Origin: Huaxiibacter chinensis
GTDB taxonomy: Bacteria > Pseudomonadota > Gammaproteobacteria > Enterobacterales > Enterobacteriaceae
Assembly (NCBI RefSeq): GCF_022171985.1
Contig: NZ_JAJVHF010000003.1
Span: forward strand, 372,001 to 436,000
DNA length: 64,000 nt
Direction: 5' to 3'
Part shown: positions 21,582-30,970 of the stretch, in pieces
Numbering within the stretch: position 1 is the stretch's first letter
Layout: the number at the start of each line of letters is the position of its first letter
Translations under genes and position numbers: made by a program
The notes under the pieces: generated by a model
What the model was told of the DNA's origin: nothing
What the model saw: the letters and a program-made list of their open reading frames with translations, nothing else
The model's database searches: none

Positions 21582-22172
21582 TTATTTACTGAGAAGATGT
21601 CCCATCTTGGCGGCTTTGGTATCGAGATAATGCGCGTTTTTGGGGTTGCGGCCCACAATCAGGGGCACACGCTCAACGATATTGATCCCCGCTTCCGTCA
21701 GAATCTCTACTTTACGTGGGTTGTTCGTCAGCAGACGCACTTCATCGACGCCTAACAGTTTGAACATGTCCGCGCACAAGGTGAAATCACGCTCGTCGGC
21801 GGCAAAGCCCAGCTGATGATTCGCTTCGACGGTGTCATAGCCCTGATCCTGCAACGCGTAGGCGCGGATCTTATTCAACAAACCGATATTACGGCCTTCC
21901 TGACGGTGATACATGAGGATGCCGCGACCTTCTTCGGCAATCTGCGAAAGTGCCGCTTCCAGTTGAAAACCGCAATCGCAGCGCAGGCTGAAAAGGGCAT
22001 CGCCCGTCAGACACTCAGAGTGAACACGCGCCAGGACCGGGGTTTGCCCCGAGATGTCACCAAATACCAGCGCGACGTGATCTTGCCCGGTTGCCAGTTC
22101 TTCAAAACCCACCATCAGGAAATCGCCCCATGGGGTTGGCAGATTGGCTTCTGCCACACGTTTAAGCTGCAT
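21582..22172 (-). CDS. ribA: GTP cyclohydrolase II
   Basis: First step of riboflavin synthesis: GTP to the diaminopyrimidine ribosyl phosphate, formate and pyrophosphate. 196 residues, the standard stand-alone length. Zinc cysteines are in [20 protein letters not shown], with [20 protein letters not shown] and LLTNNPRK beyond. Convergent with acnA and divergent from pgpB. No FMN riboswitch was seen in front, as expected for ribA in enterics. Confidence 0.98.
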   Translation of the reverse strand: MQLKRVAEANLPTPWGDFLMVGFEELATGQDHVALVFGDISGQTPVLARVHSECLTGDALFSLRCDCGFQLEAALSQIAEEGRGILMYHRQEGRNIGLLNKIRAYALQDQGYDTVEANHQLGFAADERDFTLCADMFKLLGVDEVRLLTNNPRKVEILTEAGINIVERVPLIVGRNPKNAHYLDTKAAKMGHLLSK

Positions 22173-22366
22173 GTGATTCTCCAGAGTATGCTGACACGCT
22201 TCGTGTCTGTCGCCCTACGGCGCTTATTTGCCTCTATTTTGCCACAAGCATCACGCGTTCACCTAGTTGCGGCCATGCTATACGAACGTTAAACGCACAA
22301 TCCGACATTTTCCCGCATTGATAAAATTCAGTTATGATTGCTGAGCTTAGTGAAAAAGGAGACAAC

Positions 22367-23134
22367 ATGCTTTTAATTGCCCGTCGAACGGCTATAGGTG
22401 CCGCAATCCTGCTTATCATGCCCGCCGTGGTATGGCTGTCAGGCTGGGCCTGGGAACCGGGTCATCACACAGGATGGCTTAAAGCGCTTTACTGGGTAAC
22501 GGAAACCGTCACGCAACCCTGGGGAATTATCACGCACACTCTCCTTTGCGCCTGGTTCCTGTGGTGCCTGCGGTTCCGTTTGCGTCCGGCCATCATGCTG
22601 TTTGTCATACTCGGCGGCGCGATCGTAGTTGGGCAGGGGGTGAAGTCATGGGTGAAGGGGTATGTTCAGGAACCCAGACCGTTTGTGGTCTGGCTGGAAG
22701 AAACACACCATGTTCCGGTAGAGACCTTCTACAATTTAAAGCGTAAAGATCGTAGCCAGCTGGTGAAAGAGCAACTGGCAGAAGAGCAGACGGTGCCGAA
22801 ATTTTTACGTCATCACTGGCAAAAGGAGACCGGTTTTGCGTTTCCTTCCGGGCATACTATGTTTGCCGCCAGCTGGGCGCTGCTGGGCGTTGGGTTACTG
22901 TGGCCGCGTCGACGCACGATAACCATCGTGCTGTTACTGGCCTGGGCGACAAGCGTGATGGGAAGCCGTCTGCTGCTGGGGATGCACTGGCCGCAGGATT
23001 TAATGGTAGCCACCGCCATTTCCTGGCTGCTGGTGACCTTTGCCACCTGGCTTGCGCAAAGACTCTGCGGACCGCTCACGCCGCCTCCGGAAGAGAACAA
23101 AGAAATAGCCGAAAGGGAGCAAGAAACTTCCTGA
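22367..23134 (+). CDS. pgpB: phosphatidylglycerophosphatase B / undecaprenyl-pyrophosphatase
   Basis: Inner membrane PAP2-family lipid phosphatase acting on phosphatidylglycerophosphate and undecaprenyl pyrophosphate. The start MLLIARRTAIGA follows AAAAGGAGA; the open frame begins 11 codons earlier. 255 residues. All three PAP2 motifs are visible: KGYVQEPRP, FPSGHT and SRLLLGMHWPQD. About six hydrophobic segments. It precedes lapA by 148 bases. Confidence 0.96.
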   Translation: MLLIARRTAIGAAILLIMPAVVWLSGWAWEPGHHTGWLKALYWVTETVTQPWGIITHTLLCAWFLWCLRFRLRPAIMLFVILGGAIVVGQGVKSWVKGYVQEPRPFVVWLEETHHVPVETFYNLKRKDRSQLVKEQLAEEQTVPKFLRHHWQKETGFAFPSGHTMFAASWALLGVGLLWPRRRTITIVLLLAWATSVMGSRLLLGMHWPQDLMVATAISWLLVTFATWLAQRLCGPLTPPPEENKEIAEREQETS

Positions 23135-23282
23135 AGGTTGATAAACCGCATTTAGCCCAAAGATCTTGTACCAGCGCGCCACTTTTTACGTTTCGCGCTC
23201 GTCACTAAAATGGTAGTTTATAAGGCTGATTGCGGTAAGTTGAACACACTTTATTCGCTTGAACCACATAACGGGAAGTCAT

Positions 23283-23591
23283 GTGAAATATTTACTCATT
23301 TTCTTACTGGTATTAGCGATTTTTGTCATCTCAGTCACATTGGGTGCGCAAAACGATCAACAGGTCACCTTCAATTATCTGCTGGCGCAGGGCGAGTATC
23401 GGGTCTCAACTCTGCTTGCCGTGTTGTTTGCAGCAGGATTTGTTATCGGCTGGCTGGTGTGTGGATTGTTCTGGCTAAAAGTCCGTGTTTCCCTTGCACG
23501 CGCAGAGCGTAAAATCAAACGTCTTGAACACCATATTGCGCCGGCATCAGACGTGCCGGTAAATTCAGGTGTGCCGGTCGTGAAGGAATAA
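23283..23591 (+). CDS. lapA: lipopolysaccharide assembly protein A
   Basis: 102-residue inner membrane protein with two hydrophobic segments (KYLLIFLLVLAIFVISVTLG; TLLAVLFAAGFVIGWLVCGLFW) and a C-terminal coil-like charged region (ARAERKIKRLEHHI). Works with LapB in balancing LPS synthesis. I chose the GTG at 23283, which gives the E. coli length; longer ATG-initiated versions have no support. lapB starts 6 bases later. Confidence 0.94.
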   Translation: MKYLLIFLLVLAIFVISVTLGAQNDQQVTFNYLLAQGEYRVSTLLAVLFAAGFVIGWLVCGLFWLKVRVSLARAERKIKRLEHHIAPASDVPVNSGVPVVKE

Positions 23592-23597
23592 TCGACT

Positions 23598-24767
23598 ATG
23601 CTGGAGTTGTTGTTTCTGCTTTTGCCTATAGCGGCAGCCTATGGCTGGTATATGGGACGCAGAAGTGCGCAACAAACAAAGCAGGATGAAGCGAACCGGT
23701 TGTCCCGTGACTACGTGGCCGGGGTAAACTTCCTCCTCAGCAATCAACAGGACAAAGCGGTTGACCTGTTCCTCGACATGCTTAAAGAGGACACCGGCAC
23801 CGTTGAAGCGCATCTTACCCTGGGTAATCTCTTCCGCTCGCGCGGTGAAGTTGATCGCGCCATTCGAATTCACCAGACCTTAATGGAAAGCGCCTCGCTG
23901 ACCTACGACCAGCGTTTGTTAGCGGTACAGCAACTGGGCCGTGATTACATGGCGGCAGGGCTCTACGATCGCGCTGAGGACATGTTCAGCCAGTTAGTCG
24001 ACGAAACCGAGTTTCGCGTCAGCGCGCTTCAACAGCTATTACAAATTTATCAGGCCACCAGCGACTGGCTCAAAGCGATCGAAACCGCCGAACGCCTGGT
24101 GAAATTAGGTAAAGATAAGCAGCGGGTTGAGATTGCGCATTTTTACTGCGAGCTGGCCCTGCAGCAGATGGGTAATGACGACATGGATAAAGCCATGGCG
24201 TTACTGAAAAAGGGCGCTTCCGCCGATCGTAACAGCGCGCGCGTGTCCATTATGATGGGCCGCGTGTTCATGACGAAAGGTGAATACGCCAAAGCGGTCG
24301 AGTGCCTGTTACGGGTCATTGAGCAGGACAAAGAGCTGGTCAGCGAAACGCTGGAGATGTTGCAGACGTGCTACCAGCAGCTGGACAAGCCAAATGAGTG
24401 GGTCACCTTCCTGCGTCGTTGTGTCGAAGAGAACACCGGCGCAACCGCCGAGCTAATGCTGGCTGACGTTGTTGATCATCACGAGGGCGGGGACACTGCG
24501 CAGGTATTCATTACCCGCCAGTTACAACGTCATCCCACGATGCGGGTCTTCCACAAGCTGATGGATTACCACCTGAATGAAGCGGAAGAAGGCCGAGCGA
24601 AAGAGAGCCTGATGGCGCTGCGTGATATGGTTGGCGAACAGATCCGCAGTAAACCACGCTATCGTTGTCTGAAATGCGGTTTTACCGCCTATACGCTCTA
24701 CTGGCACTGTCCATCCTGTAAGGCCTGGTCGACCATCAAGCCAATTCGAGGACTGGACGGGCAGTAA
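23598..24767 (+). CDS. lapB: lipopolysaccharide assembly protein B
   Basis: 389 residues. An N-terminal membrane anchor (MLELLFLLLPIAAAYGWYM), then TPR repeats (about 30-330), then a C-terminal rubredoxin-like knuckle CLKCG...CPSCK. In E. coli LapB (YciM) directs FtsH to LpxC and so limits LPS synthesis; PbgA antagonises it. The metal-binding cysteines and the anchor are intact. Probably co-transcribed with lapA. Confidence 0.97.
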   Translation: MLELLFLLLPIAAAYGWYMGRRSAQQTKQDEANRLSRDYVAGVNFLLSNQQDKAVDLFLDMLKEDTGTVEAHLTLGNLFRSRGEVDRAIRIHQTLMESASLTYDQRLLAVQQLGRDYMAAGLYDRAEDMFSQLVDETEFRVSALQQLLQIYQATSDWLKAIETAERLVKLGKDKQRVEIAHFYCELALQQMGNDDMDKAMALLKKGASADRNSARVSIMMGRVFMTKGEYAKAVECLLRVIEQDKELVSETLEMLQTCYQQLDKPNEWVTFLRRCVEENTGATAELMLADVVDHHEGGDTAQVFITRQLQRHPTMRVFHKLMDYHLNEAEEGRAKESLMALRDMVGEQIRSKPRYRCLKCGFTAYTLYWHCPSCKAWSTIKPIRGLDGQ

Positions 24768-24952
24768 TTTTTTAAAACCTCGTATTTTAGTTACAACATG
24801 CTATTAATGTTTTTCCCATTATGTCGCACCGTGCGGTTATCTGCCTGGCAGGGTGGAAATGGATTCTGTCAATTTGCTGCGCTGGCAGGTAGAATGCTCG
24901 CCGTTTATCTATCCCGCGCCACAGCGGCGCCCATAGACGAAAAGGGCTGGTC

Positions 24953-25693
24953 ATGACGTCTGTTGCATCCTCTTCTCCCCGCGTAGTTACTGAATCACCT
25001 GTTGTCGTTGCGCTTGATTATAACAATCGCGACAGCGCACTTGCCTTTGTCGATCGTATCGACCCACGCGATTGCCGCCTGAAAATCGGTAAAGAGATGT
25101 TCACACTCTTTGGACCGCCAATTGTGCGCGACCTGCAGCAACGTGGCTTCGATATTTTTCTTGATCTCAAGTTTCACGATATCCCGAACACCACTGCACA
25201 CGCAGTAGCCGCCGCGGCTGAGCTGGGAGTATGGATGGTGAATGTTCATGCCTCCGGCGGGGCGCGTATGATGACGGCGGCGCGTGAAGCCTTACGTCCT
25301 TTTGGTAACGATGCTCCTCTGCTGATTGCGGTCACGGTGTTGACCAGTATGGAGGCAAGCGACCTTCTTGATCTTGGCGTGACGTTGTCACCTGCCGAAC
25401 ATGCCGAACGGCTGGCTCGTCTGACGCAAAACTGTGGCCTGGATGGGGTAGTCTGTTCTGCACAGGAAGCCATCCGTTTTAAAGCGGAGCTAGGCCAGGG
25501 TTTTAAACTGGTCACGCCGGGTATTCGTCCCCAGGGCAGCGATGCGGGCGATCAGCGCCGTATTATGACACCGGAACAGGCTCTCGCCGCGGGTGTGGAT
25601 TACATGGTTATTGGTCGTCCTGTCACGCAAGCGTCAGATCCCGCCGCAACCCTGAAGGCAATTAACGCATCGTTGAATAAGGGGGCAGTATGA
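24953..25693 (+). CDS. pyrF: orotidine 5'-phosphate decarboxylase
   Basis: Last step of UMP synthesis. 246 residues. The catalytic Asp-Lys network is seen in [12 protein letters not shown] (about residues 70-80), the phosphate loop in [15 protein letters not shown], and [11 protein letters not shown] near the end. A likely promoter (TGTCAA, 17 bases, TAGAAT) ends about 60 bases before the start. Its stop overlaps the yciH ATG (ATGA). Confidence 0.97.
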   Translation: MTSVASSSPRVVTESPVVVALDYNNRDSALAFVDRIDPRDCRLKIGKEMFTLFGPPIVRDLQQRGFDIFLDLKFHDIPNTTAHAVAAAAELGVWMVNVHASGGARMMTAAREALRPFGNDAPLLIAVTVLTSMEASDLLDLGVTLSPAEHAERLARLTQNCGLDGVVCSAQEAIRFKAELGQGFKLVTPGIRPQGSDAGDQRRIMTPEQALAAGVDYMVIGRPVTQASDPAATLKAINASLNKGAV

Positions 25694-26016
25694 GTGACTC
25701 AAACAGTCGCCTCGTCTATTCCACCGAGTCCGGTCGCATCGACGAACCTAAAGCGGCGGTTGAACGACCTAAAGGCGATGGCGTTGTTCGCATTCAACGC
25801 CAGACCAGCGGGCGAAAAGGAAAGGGCGTGTGCCTGATTACCGGTATTGACGACGATGAAGCGGGGTTGGTTAAACTCGCGGCCGAGCTGAAAAAGAAAT
25901 GCGGCTGTGGCGGTTCCGTTAAAGATGGCGTGATCGAGATCCAGGGCGACAAGCGCGATCTGATTAAATCTCTGCTCGAGGCAAAAGGCATGAAGGTTAA
26001 ACTGGCGGGCGGTTAA
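25690..26016 (+). CDS. yciH: SUI1/eIF1-like protein YciH
   Basis: 108-residue bacterial homologue of eukaryotic initiation factor eIF1. The C-terminal two thirds (about 35-105) form the SUI1 domain with [32 protein letters not shown] and a [10 protein letters not shown] end. Thought to influence initiation fidelity; not essential in E. coli. Coupled to pyrF by a 4-base overlap; a terminator follows directly. Confidence 0.95.
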   Translation: MSDSNSRLVYSTESGRIDEPKAAVERPKGDGVVRIQRQTSGRKGKGVCLITGIDDDEAGLVKLAAELKKKCGCGGSVKDGVIEIQGDKRDLIKSLLEAKGMKVKLAGG

Positions 26017-26020
26017 TGCA

Positions 26021-26048
26021 AAAAGCCACGGCCGGGGCCGTGGCTTTT
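26021..26048 (+). terminator. pyrF-yciH terminator
   Basis: AAAAGCCACGGCC-GGGG-type loop-GGCCGTGGCTTTT, an almost perfect bidirectional stem with a T-run, 5 bases after the yciH stop. Confidence 0.92.
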
Positions 26049-26115
26049 AAATAAGCGTGCGTAAGTCAGAAATCGTTCTGAAATAATCAAACCCGATGAG
26101 AATTCCGTTCAGGAA

Positions 26116-26334
26116 TTATTTGCCCACCTGGTGACCGATAACACCACCTACTGCAGCACCACCTAAAGTACCCAGTGTGCTACCGTCGGTTAATACTGCG
26201 CCACCGAGAGCACCAGCACCCGCACCAATTGCAGTGTTACGGTCACGTTTAGACCAGTTAGAACACGCGCTCAAAGACATGGCAAGGGCTACGGCTAAAA
26301 CTGCTGCGGTCATTTTTTTGCTGGTTAATAACAT
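26116..26334 (-). CDS. osmB: osmotically inducible lipoprotein B
   Basis: 72-residue lipoprotein with signal peptide and lipobox LSAC (Cys at residue 24), then a short charged part and a glycine-zipper-like C-terminal region (AIGAGAGALGGAVL...GGAAVGGVIGHQVGK). Same length as E. coli OsmB. Induced by osmotic stress, RcsB and stationary phase in E. coli. An AGGAGAAAG ribosome site stands before the ATG. Confidence 0.97.
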   Translation of the reverse strand: MLLTSKKMTAAVLAVALAMSLSACSNWSKRDRNTAIGAGAGALGGAVLTDGSTLGTLGGAAVGGVIGHQVGK

Positions 26335-26380
26335 ATTACTTTCTCCTGAATAATCGATTCACAGAAAGAAGTTCTCAATA

Positions 26381-26387
26381 AGTATAG
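26381..26387 (-). promoter_or_regulatory. putative osmB promoter -10 (sigma-S-like)
   Basis: Minus-strand CTATACT about 50 bases before the osmB start, matching the extended -10 preferred by sigma-S. No clear -35 is present, as is usual for such promoters. Based on motif only. Confidence 0.45.
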
Positions 26388-26610
26388 CCAATATGAATAC
26401 TTAACGATGCATTTTCTGTGAAAGCTGTTAGCACAGGCGTTACAAAATCACCCGGGTGATAGTCACTTCCTGTTATATCGCTAACATTAATTCTAAATTT
26501 TTGCGGTTATTTCGACAGGTAAATAATCTTAAAGCGGGGGTCGGAATAATCTCAGATAAACAGTGTGGAAAATACGCCCGGTTGTAGGGGCGTATTGCGT
26601 GAGAAAGGCG

Positions 26611-27360
26611 TTAAACGATATCGACCTGAAGACCGTCACGCTGGAGCTGCGCGCGATCGGTTTCACTGAGACGATTATCAGTAATGACGCGGCTAAAGCG
26701 GGAGACAGGTCCCATCGTATAAGGATGGACGGCGCCAAATTTTGAACTATCGCTTAGCACGATGGCTTCACAGCCTTTTTCCAGCACTGCGTTGACCACG
26801 TCTGAGCGCATCATATCCCGGCCGGTAAAGCCCGTTTCAGCCTGCCAGCCGTCAATGCCAATAAAGGCTTTGCTGAAATGAACCTGCTGCACAAACTGGC
26901 GGGTGAGAGGGCCCACCATGCTTTCACTTTTCTTCTGATAGATCCCCCCCAGCAGAACGACTTCGCACGGCGTCTCTTTGAGCAGATGGGCGATATAACT
27001 GCTCACGGTAACGATAGTGACATCTTTTTGTTCCGCAAGCGTGCGGGCCAGCAGGGCGTTACTGCTTCCGTTCTCGATAAACACGGTCTCGCCATTATTG
27101 ACCAGAGACGCGGCAAAATTCGCCAGCTCTCGTTTCAGGGCAAAGTTGTTCATCATACGCGTTTCAACGTCTTCGCTGTCGATTGGCACGGCATAGCCGT
27201 GCGCGCGGCGAAGGTAACTCTGTTTTTCCAGCAGATTCAGATCCTGACGGATCGTGACCTCTGAAACGCCGGTGGTTTTAGCCAGCTCGACGACGCTCAC
27301 GCGTCCTTTGTCGATCACCATCTGCAAAATGATTTGTTGTCGGGAATTCATAGCATCCAT
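26611..27360 (-). CDS. yciT: DeoR-family transcriptional regulator YciT
   Basis: 249 residues. N-terminal winged HTH (about 5-60: [27 protein letters not shown]) and a C-terminal DeoR sugar-phosphate sensor domain with [28 protein letters not shown] and [21 protein letters not shown]. coli YciT is reported to control osmolarity-related genes. The ATG at 27360 or the one three codons in (MNSRQQ, the E. coli start) may be used. osmB lies 276 bases downstream. The C-terminal tail ends LQVDIV. Confidence 0.95.
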   Translation of the reverse strand: MDAMNSRQQIILQMVIDKGRVSVVELAKTTGVSEVTIRQDLNLLEKQSYLRRAHGYAVPIDSEDVETRMMNNFALKRELANFAASLVNNGETVFIENGSSNALLARTLAEQKDVTIVTVSSYIAHLLKETPCEVVLLGGIYQKKSESMVGPLTRQFVQQVHFSKAFIGIDGWQAETGFTGRDMMRSDVVNAVLEKGCEAIVLSDSSKFGAVHPYTMGPVSRFSRVITDNRLSETDRAQLQRDGLQVDIV

Positions 27361-27417
27361 ATCGGGACGGCTAAGGCCGTTGGTTGAAGATAAGCAAATC
27401 GATGTTGGCGGGGTTAA

Positions 27418-27600
27418 TTAAACTTCCCACGGTGCTTTAGGCTGAGCAGCATTCGACGCAGGGTCTGATTCGCTCTGGGCCAACAATTCGGATTTTAAGA
27501 TCTCAAGATTGCGGATTGCAGAGTGGTAATCACCCGCGACCAGAATATCCAGCACCGTATCAATACGTTGTGCCACCTTCTGTGCATCAATCTCAGCCAT
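27418..27600 (-). CDS. yciZ: small protein YciZ
   Basis: 60-residue conserved enteric protein, [20 protein letters not shown]..., ending PKAPWEV. The start at 27600 matches the E. coli protein; the open frame upstream is longer but AT-rich and unconserved. Sequence looks helical and soluble; function unknown. On the same strand as yciT, 57 bases upstream of it, and divergent from rpfF. Confidence 0.92.
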   Translation of the reverse strand: MAEIDAQKVAQRIDTVLDILVAGDYHSAIRNLEILKSELLAQSESDPASNAAQPKAPWEV

Positions 27601-27685
27601 CGTGTCATCCTTTGAATGAAAAGTGAATAATTTCAATGATGCAGAAATTAGCCGCAAAAGAGAAGGGAAAAAACGCGTGATGTAA

Positions 27686-27718
27686 AAGAGATAAATATCA
27701 GTGATAAATTTATCTCTT
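27686..27718. promoter_or_regulatory. inverted repeat in the yciZ-rpfF divergent region
   Basis: Perfect 11-base arms AAGAGATAAAT and ATTTATCTCTT separated by 11 bases. Centres are about two helical turns apart, fitting a dimeric regulator; as RNA it would form a hairpin in the rpfF leader. It lies 75 bases before the rpfF start. Binding factor unknown. Confidence 0.5.
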
Positions 27719-27793
27719 CGCATCCAGCGGGCCTGGGGAGTGGATTAGGCTAAATCTGCGCGCAACGCGCTTTAAACGAAGAGGAAATAGACT

Positions 27794-28660
27794 ATGACTC
27801 TCGATCAAGCCACCATTAAATTGTTCACTGACGCAGAACGGTTCACTCAACTTGCAGGTTATTACGAAGAGGAGCGGCACACCGTCTGGATGATGTTGCG
27901 TGCCCAACCACGCCCTTGTTTCAACCATGCCTTAATTGAAGAAATCATGAATTTGTCATGGCTGGTCCGGCAATCGGGATTTGTCGTGGATTTCTGGGTG
28001 ACCGGCTCGCTGGTACCTGAAATGTACAATACAGGAGGGGACTTACGCTTTTTTGTCGAATGTATTCAGAACGGTCGCCGTGAAGCGCTGCGGGCGTATG
28101 CGCGAGCCTGCGTTGACTGTGTCCACGCCGCTTCGCGCGGGTTCGATACCGGAGCCATTACCCTGGCCATGGTGGAGGGAAGCGCGCTTGGGGGCGGATT
28201 TGAGGCGGCACTGGCGCACCATTTCGTGCTGGGTCAAAGCGATGCACGTCTTGGATTCCCGGAAATCGCTTTCAATCTTTTCCCGGGCATGGGCGGATAT
28301 TCACTGGTCGCGCGGCGCGCTGGCATGAAACTGGCTGAAGAGCTGATCTATAAAGGTGAATCCCATACCGCGGAATGGTACGAACAGCGCGGACTGGTGG
28401 ATGTTCTGTTTGAACCCGGACTTGGTTATCTGGCGACAAGGACGTTTATCGATACCTTACAGCCGAAACTGAACGGCGTCAGAGCCATGTTGCGGGCCCG
28501 CTCTCGCGTGTTACAACTGCCGCGAAGTGAATTAATGGATATCACGGAAGATTGGGTCGAGGCGGCGTTTTGTCTGGAGCCTAAAGATATTGCCTATATG
28601 GAACGACTCGTGATGTTGCAAAATCGCCATCAGGCAGCGGGGATGCGTAAAGCCAGCTAA
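27794..28660 (+). CDS. rpfF: DSF-family signal synthase (crotonase fold)
   Basis: 288-residue enoyl-CoA hydratase/isomerase-family protein of the RpfF type. RpfF enzymes make cis-2-unsaturated fatty acid signals (diffusible signal factor) from acyl-ACP by dehydration and thioester cleavage. The two catalytic glutamates are in GGGFEAAL (Glu137) and LGFPEIAF (Glu157), 20 residues apart as in Xanthomonas Rpf[16 protein letters not shown] follows. A GAGGAAAT ribosome site precedes the ATG. The gene is convergent with rpfR, and their last bases overlap. E. coli K-12 has no gene here. Enterobacter/Cronobacter relatives have this pair. Confidence 0.92.
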   Translation: MTLDQATIKLFTDAERFTQLAGYYEEERHTVWMMLRAQPRPCFNHALIEEIMNLSWLVRQSGFVVDFWVTGSLVPEMYNTGGDLRFFVECIQNGRREALRAYARACVDCVHAASRGFDTGAITLAMVEGSALGGGFEAALAHHFVLGQSDARLGFPEIAFNLFPGMGGYSLVARRAGMKLAEELIYKGESHTAEWYEQRGLVDVLFEPGLGYLATRTFIDTLQPKLNGVRAMLRARSRVLQLPRSELMDITEDWVEAAFCLEPKDIAYMERLVMLQNRHQAAGMRKAS

Positions 28661-30648
28661 CGTTTATGTTTTGCCTGATAACGTTTAAACCATCGCTCGA
28701 ATGCGGCAGCGGGCATGGGCTTAGCAAATAAAAAACCCTGCCGTTCGTTGACGCCATTCTTCGTCAGAAAGGCGTCTTCTTTTGCACTTTCGACACCTTC
28801 TGCAATCACCTGCAGATTTAGCGCCTGCGCGACCGCAACAATAGCGCGCACCAGTGACTGAGAGATAGACTGCTTGTGAATATCGCGCACAAACAGCTGG
28901 TCGAGCTTTATCGCATCAATCGGGAAACGCGCCAGCTGAGACAGGGAAGAGTACCCGGTGCCGAAGTCATCAAGGTGGATCTGTGCCCCCAGTTGACTGA
29001 ATTGCTGGATAACGGAAAGCGCGAGCTCCTCGTTTTCTATAAGACAGCTTTCGGTTAGTTCGACATCGATGGGGCAATATTCAAAATGAAGATCTTTTAA
29101 CGCCTGCTTAAGGTCGCTAAAGATAGTTTGATCGGCAAGTTGTCTGGCAGAGACGTTAACCGCCACGCGCAGATTAATCCCTTTATCGCGCCACTTTGCC
29201 ACCTGCTGCACAACATCCAGCATCACCCAGCGGCCAAGGGGCACAATAAGACCAGACTCTTCCGCGTAGGAGATAAACTCCAGCGGTGGGATTAATCCCC
29301 GTTCCGGGGACTGCCAGCGTACCAGCGCCTCCAGGCTCCGGACCTCTCCCCGCCAGGTTATTTTCGGCTGATAGTGAATCAGCAACTGATCGTTATCCAG
29401 GGCCTTACGCAGGTTGGTATCAAGCCAAAGATACTCAAACACCCGTTGATTCATTTCGGGTGAGAAGACGGTAAACTTACCGCGTCCGCTCTCTTTGGCG
29501 GTATACATCGCGGTATCCGCGTTACGAATCACGCTTTCGCGGTCGGTGCCGTGCTGAGGGGCAAGAGAGATACCCAGCGAGCAGCCTGTATAGATCTCAA
29601 TAAGACCGATGCGGAAGGGCTGGCGCAATCGGGTCAAAATACGCGATGCCATCGCCTCCAGTGAGCCCTGCGAGGTGTCGGTGGCAAGAACGATAAATTC
29701 ATCACCGCCAAGACGCGCCAGGACCTGTCCTTCATCCAGACAACTCAGAATGGCCAACGCCACCGCCTGTAATAGCTGATCGCCAAACATATGACCGTAG
29801 GCGTCATTCACTTTCTTAAAGTTATCGAGATCGAGATAGACTACACCCACCTGCGTGTCGCCCCGACTGGAAATGGCGTCGCTGATCAGGTCGTGAATCG
29901 CGTTACGGTTGGGAAGGCCGGTAATGGTATCGGTGTTAGCCAGAACGCGGAGTCGCTCCTGAGCACGGCGTTCCTCGGTGATATCAGTGCCAGAACAGAT
30001 CAGGAAAATTTCATTTTTACCGCTGCCGCTGTGGACGAATTTATTTCTGAACAGAAATAATCGTTGTCCTTTGCGTGTCTTTATCCAGCGCTCAACTTCG
30101 TACGAACTGCCATTACGAAAAAAACCGCTGATATTGCGTTTTGAGGCGGCCGCTTCACTCCGGCTCATAAAGAGCTTAAAGACGTTCTGTCCGATCACTT
30201 CCTGCTCTTTGAGACCGGTATATTCTTCGCACAGCCGATTAAAACGTTGAATATTGCCTTGCTGATCGAGAATAACAATGACGGAGTTGGCTTCAGACAC
30301 CACCTGCTCGGCAAACGAGAGTCCCTGCGCCAGATCGCGCGCAACAGAAGGGGTGTCATGCCAGGCGGAGGCTGTTCCTGCCCACTCTTTTTTATTAATT
30401 TTGCGCCCAACGAGATGCACAGGCACATCCGTACCATAAAGGGAAAGCGTCATAGTAATGCTGGAGGTAATAACGGTTAATTGACGAATCAATTCGGCCT
30501 GCTCGTCATCCAGCGCTATAACCTGCGTGATGTCTGCACTTTCAGTGGCGGCCAGATGCAAAGCATTACTGTCTGCCGAGAGCCGCCACCAGGGACTGTG
30601 CGTACCCATGTAACGAAACAGCAAGTTATGCTCAAGTTCGTCGATCAT
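28657..30648 (-). CDS. rpfR: DSF receptor / cyclic-di-GMP enzyme RpfR (PdeR/Gmr orthologue)
   Basis: 663 residues. N-terminal RpfF-interaction-type domain (about 1-90), PAS domain (about 110-225) that binds DSF in RpfR proteins, GGDEF domain with intact GGDEF (314-318), and EAL domain with intact SLEALVRW (about 439-446) and [10 protein letters not shown]. Both catalytic motifs are conserved. Fatty-acid signal binding is known to stimulate c-di-GMP breakdown in homologues. The start MIDELEH follows GGGAGA; TTG four codons earlier is the alternative. Same strand as rnb upstream, as for gmr in E. coli. Confidence 0.93.
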   Translation of the reverse strand: MIDELEHNLLFRYMGTHSPWWRLSADSNALHLAATESADITQVIALDDEQAELIRQLTVITSSITMTLSLYGTDVPVHLVGRKINKKEWAGTASAWHDTPSVARDLAQGLSFAEQVVSEANSVIVILDQQGNIQRFNRLCEEYTGLKEQEVIGQNVFKLFMSRSEAAASKRNISGFFRNGSSYEVERWIKTRKGQRLFLFRNKFVHSGSGKNEIFLICSGTDITEERRAQERLRVLANTDTITGLPNRNAIHDLISDAISSRGDTQVGVVYLDLDNFKKVNDAYGHMFGDQLLQAVALAILSCLDEGQVLARLGGDEFIVLATDTSQGSLEAMASRILTRLRQPFRIGLIEIYTGCSLGISLAPQHGTDRESVIRNADTAMYTAKESGRGKFTVFSPEMNQRVFEYLWLDTNLRKALDNDQLLIHYQPKITWRGEVRSLEALVRWQSPERGLIPPLEFISYAEESGLIVPLGRWVMLDVVQQVAKWRDKGINLRVAVNVSARQLADQTIFSDLKQALKDLHFEYCPIDVELTESCLIENEELALSVIQQFSQLGAQIHLDDFGTGYSSLSQLARFPIDAIKLDQLFVRDIHKQSISQSLVRAIVAVAQALNLQVIAEGVESAKEDAFLTKNGVNERQGFLFAKPMPAAAFERWFKRYQAKHKR

Positions 30649-30922
30649 GTTTTCTCCCAACCTCGCTCAACGGCGCAAAACTATTCATGTAGAGTCGTTC
30701 TTTCCGCACCAGAAATACGGTAAAACCGAACTGAACTTATTGTTTTTCCCTGCTTTCTTATAGTTAAACGCGACATGCGCAAAAAGATATCAGTGGATAT
30801 TAATTCCGCTGACGAAAGATGATAGTGCTCTTTTACTGTAGATAACGGCGTTGATTTTTGCGGGTAGAAAGCGGAAAAATTTTGATAAAGAGTGATGAGT
30901 GCGAGGTTTATGGGATAAAGAG
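30649..30922. other. rpfR upstream region
   Basis: With the rnb terminator this makes a 322-base gap between rpfR and rnb. No gene-sized frame with homology is seen. It presumably carries the rpfR promoter; AT-rich stretches around 30745-30770 are candidates but no clear -35/-10 pair can be called. Confidence 0.4.
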
Positions 30923-30960
30923 AAATGTCGGCTTCCCCGAAACGGAAAAAGCCGACATTT
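30923..30960 (-). terminator. rnb terminator
   Basis: 12-bp stem AAATGTCGGCTT / AAGCCGACATTT with a 14-base loop, 10 bases past the rnb stop. The T-rich flank reads from the minus strand. It would limit read-through from rnb into rpfR. Confidence 0.85.
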
Positions 30961-30970
30961 TAATCGGTTA

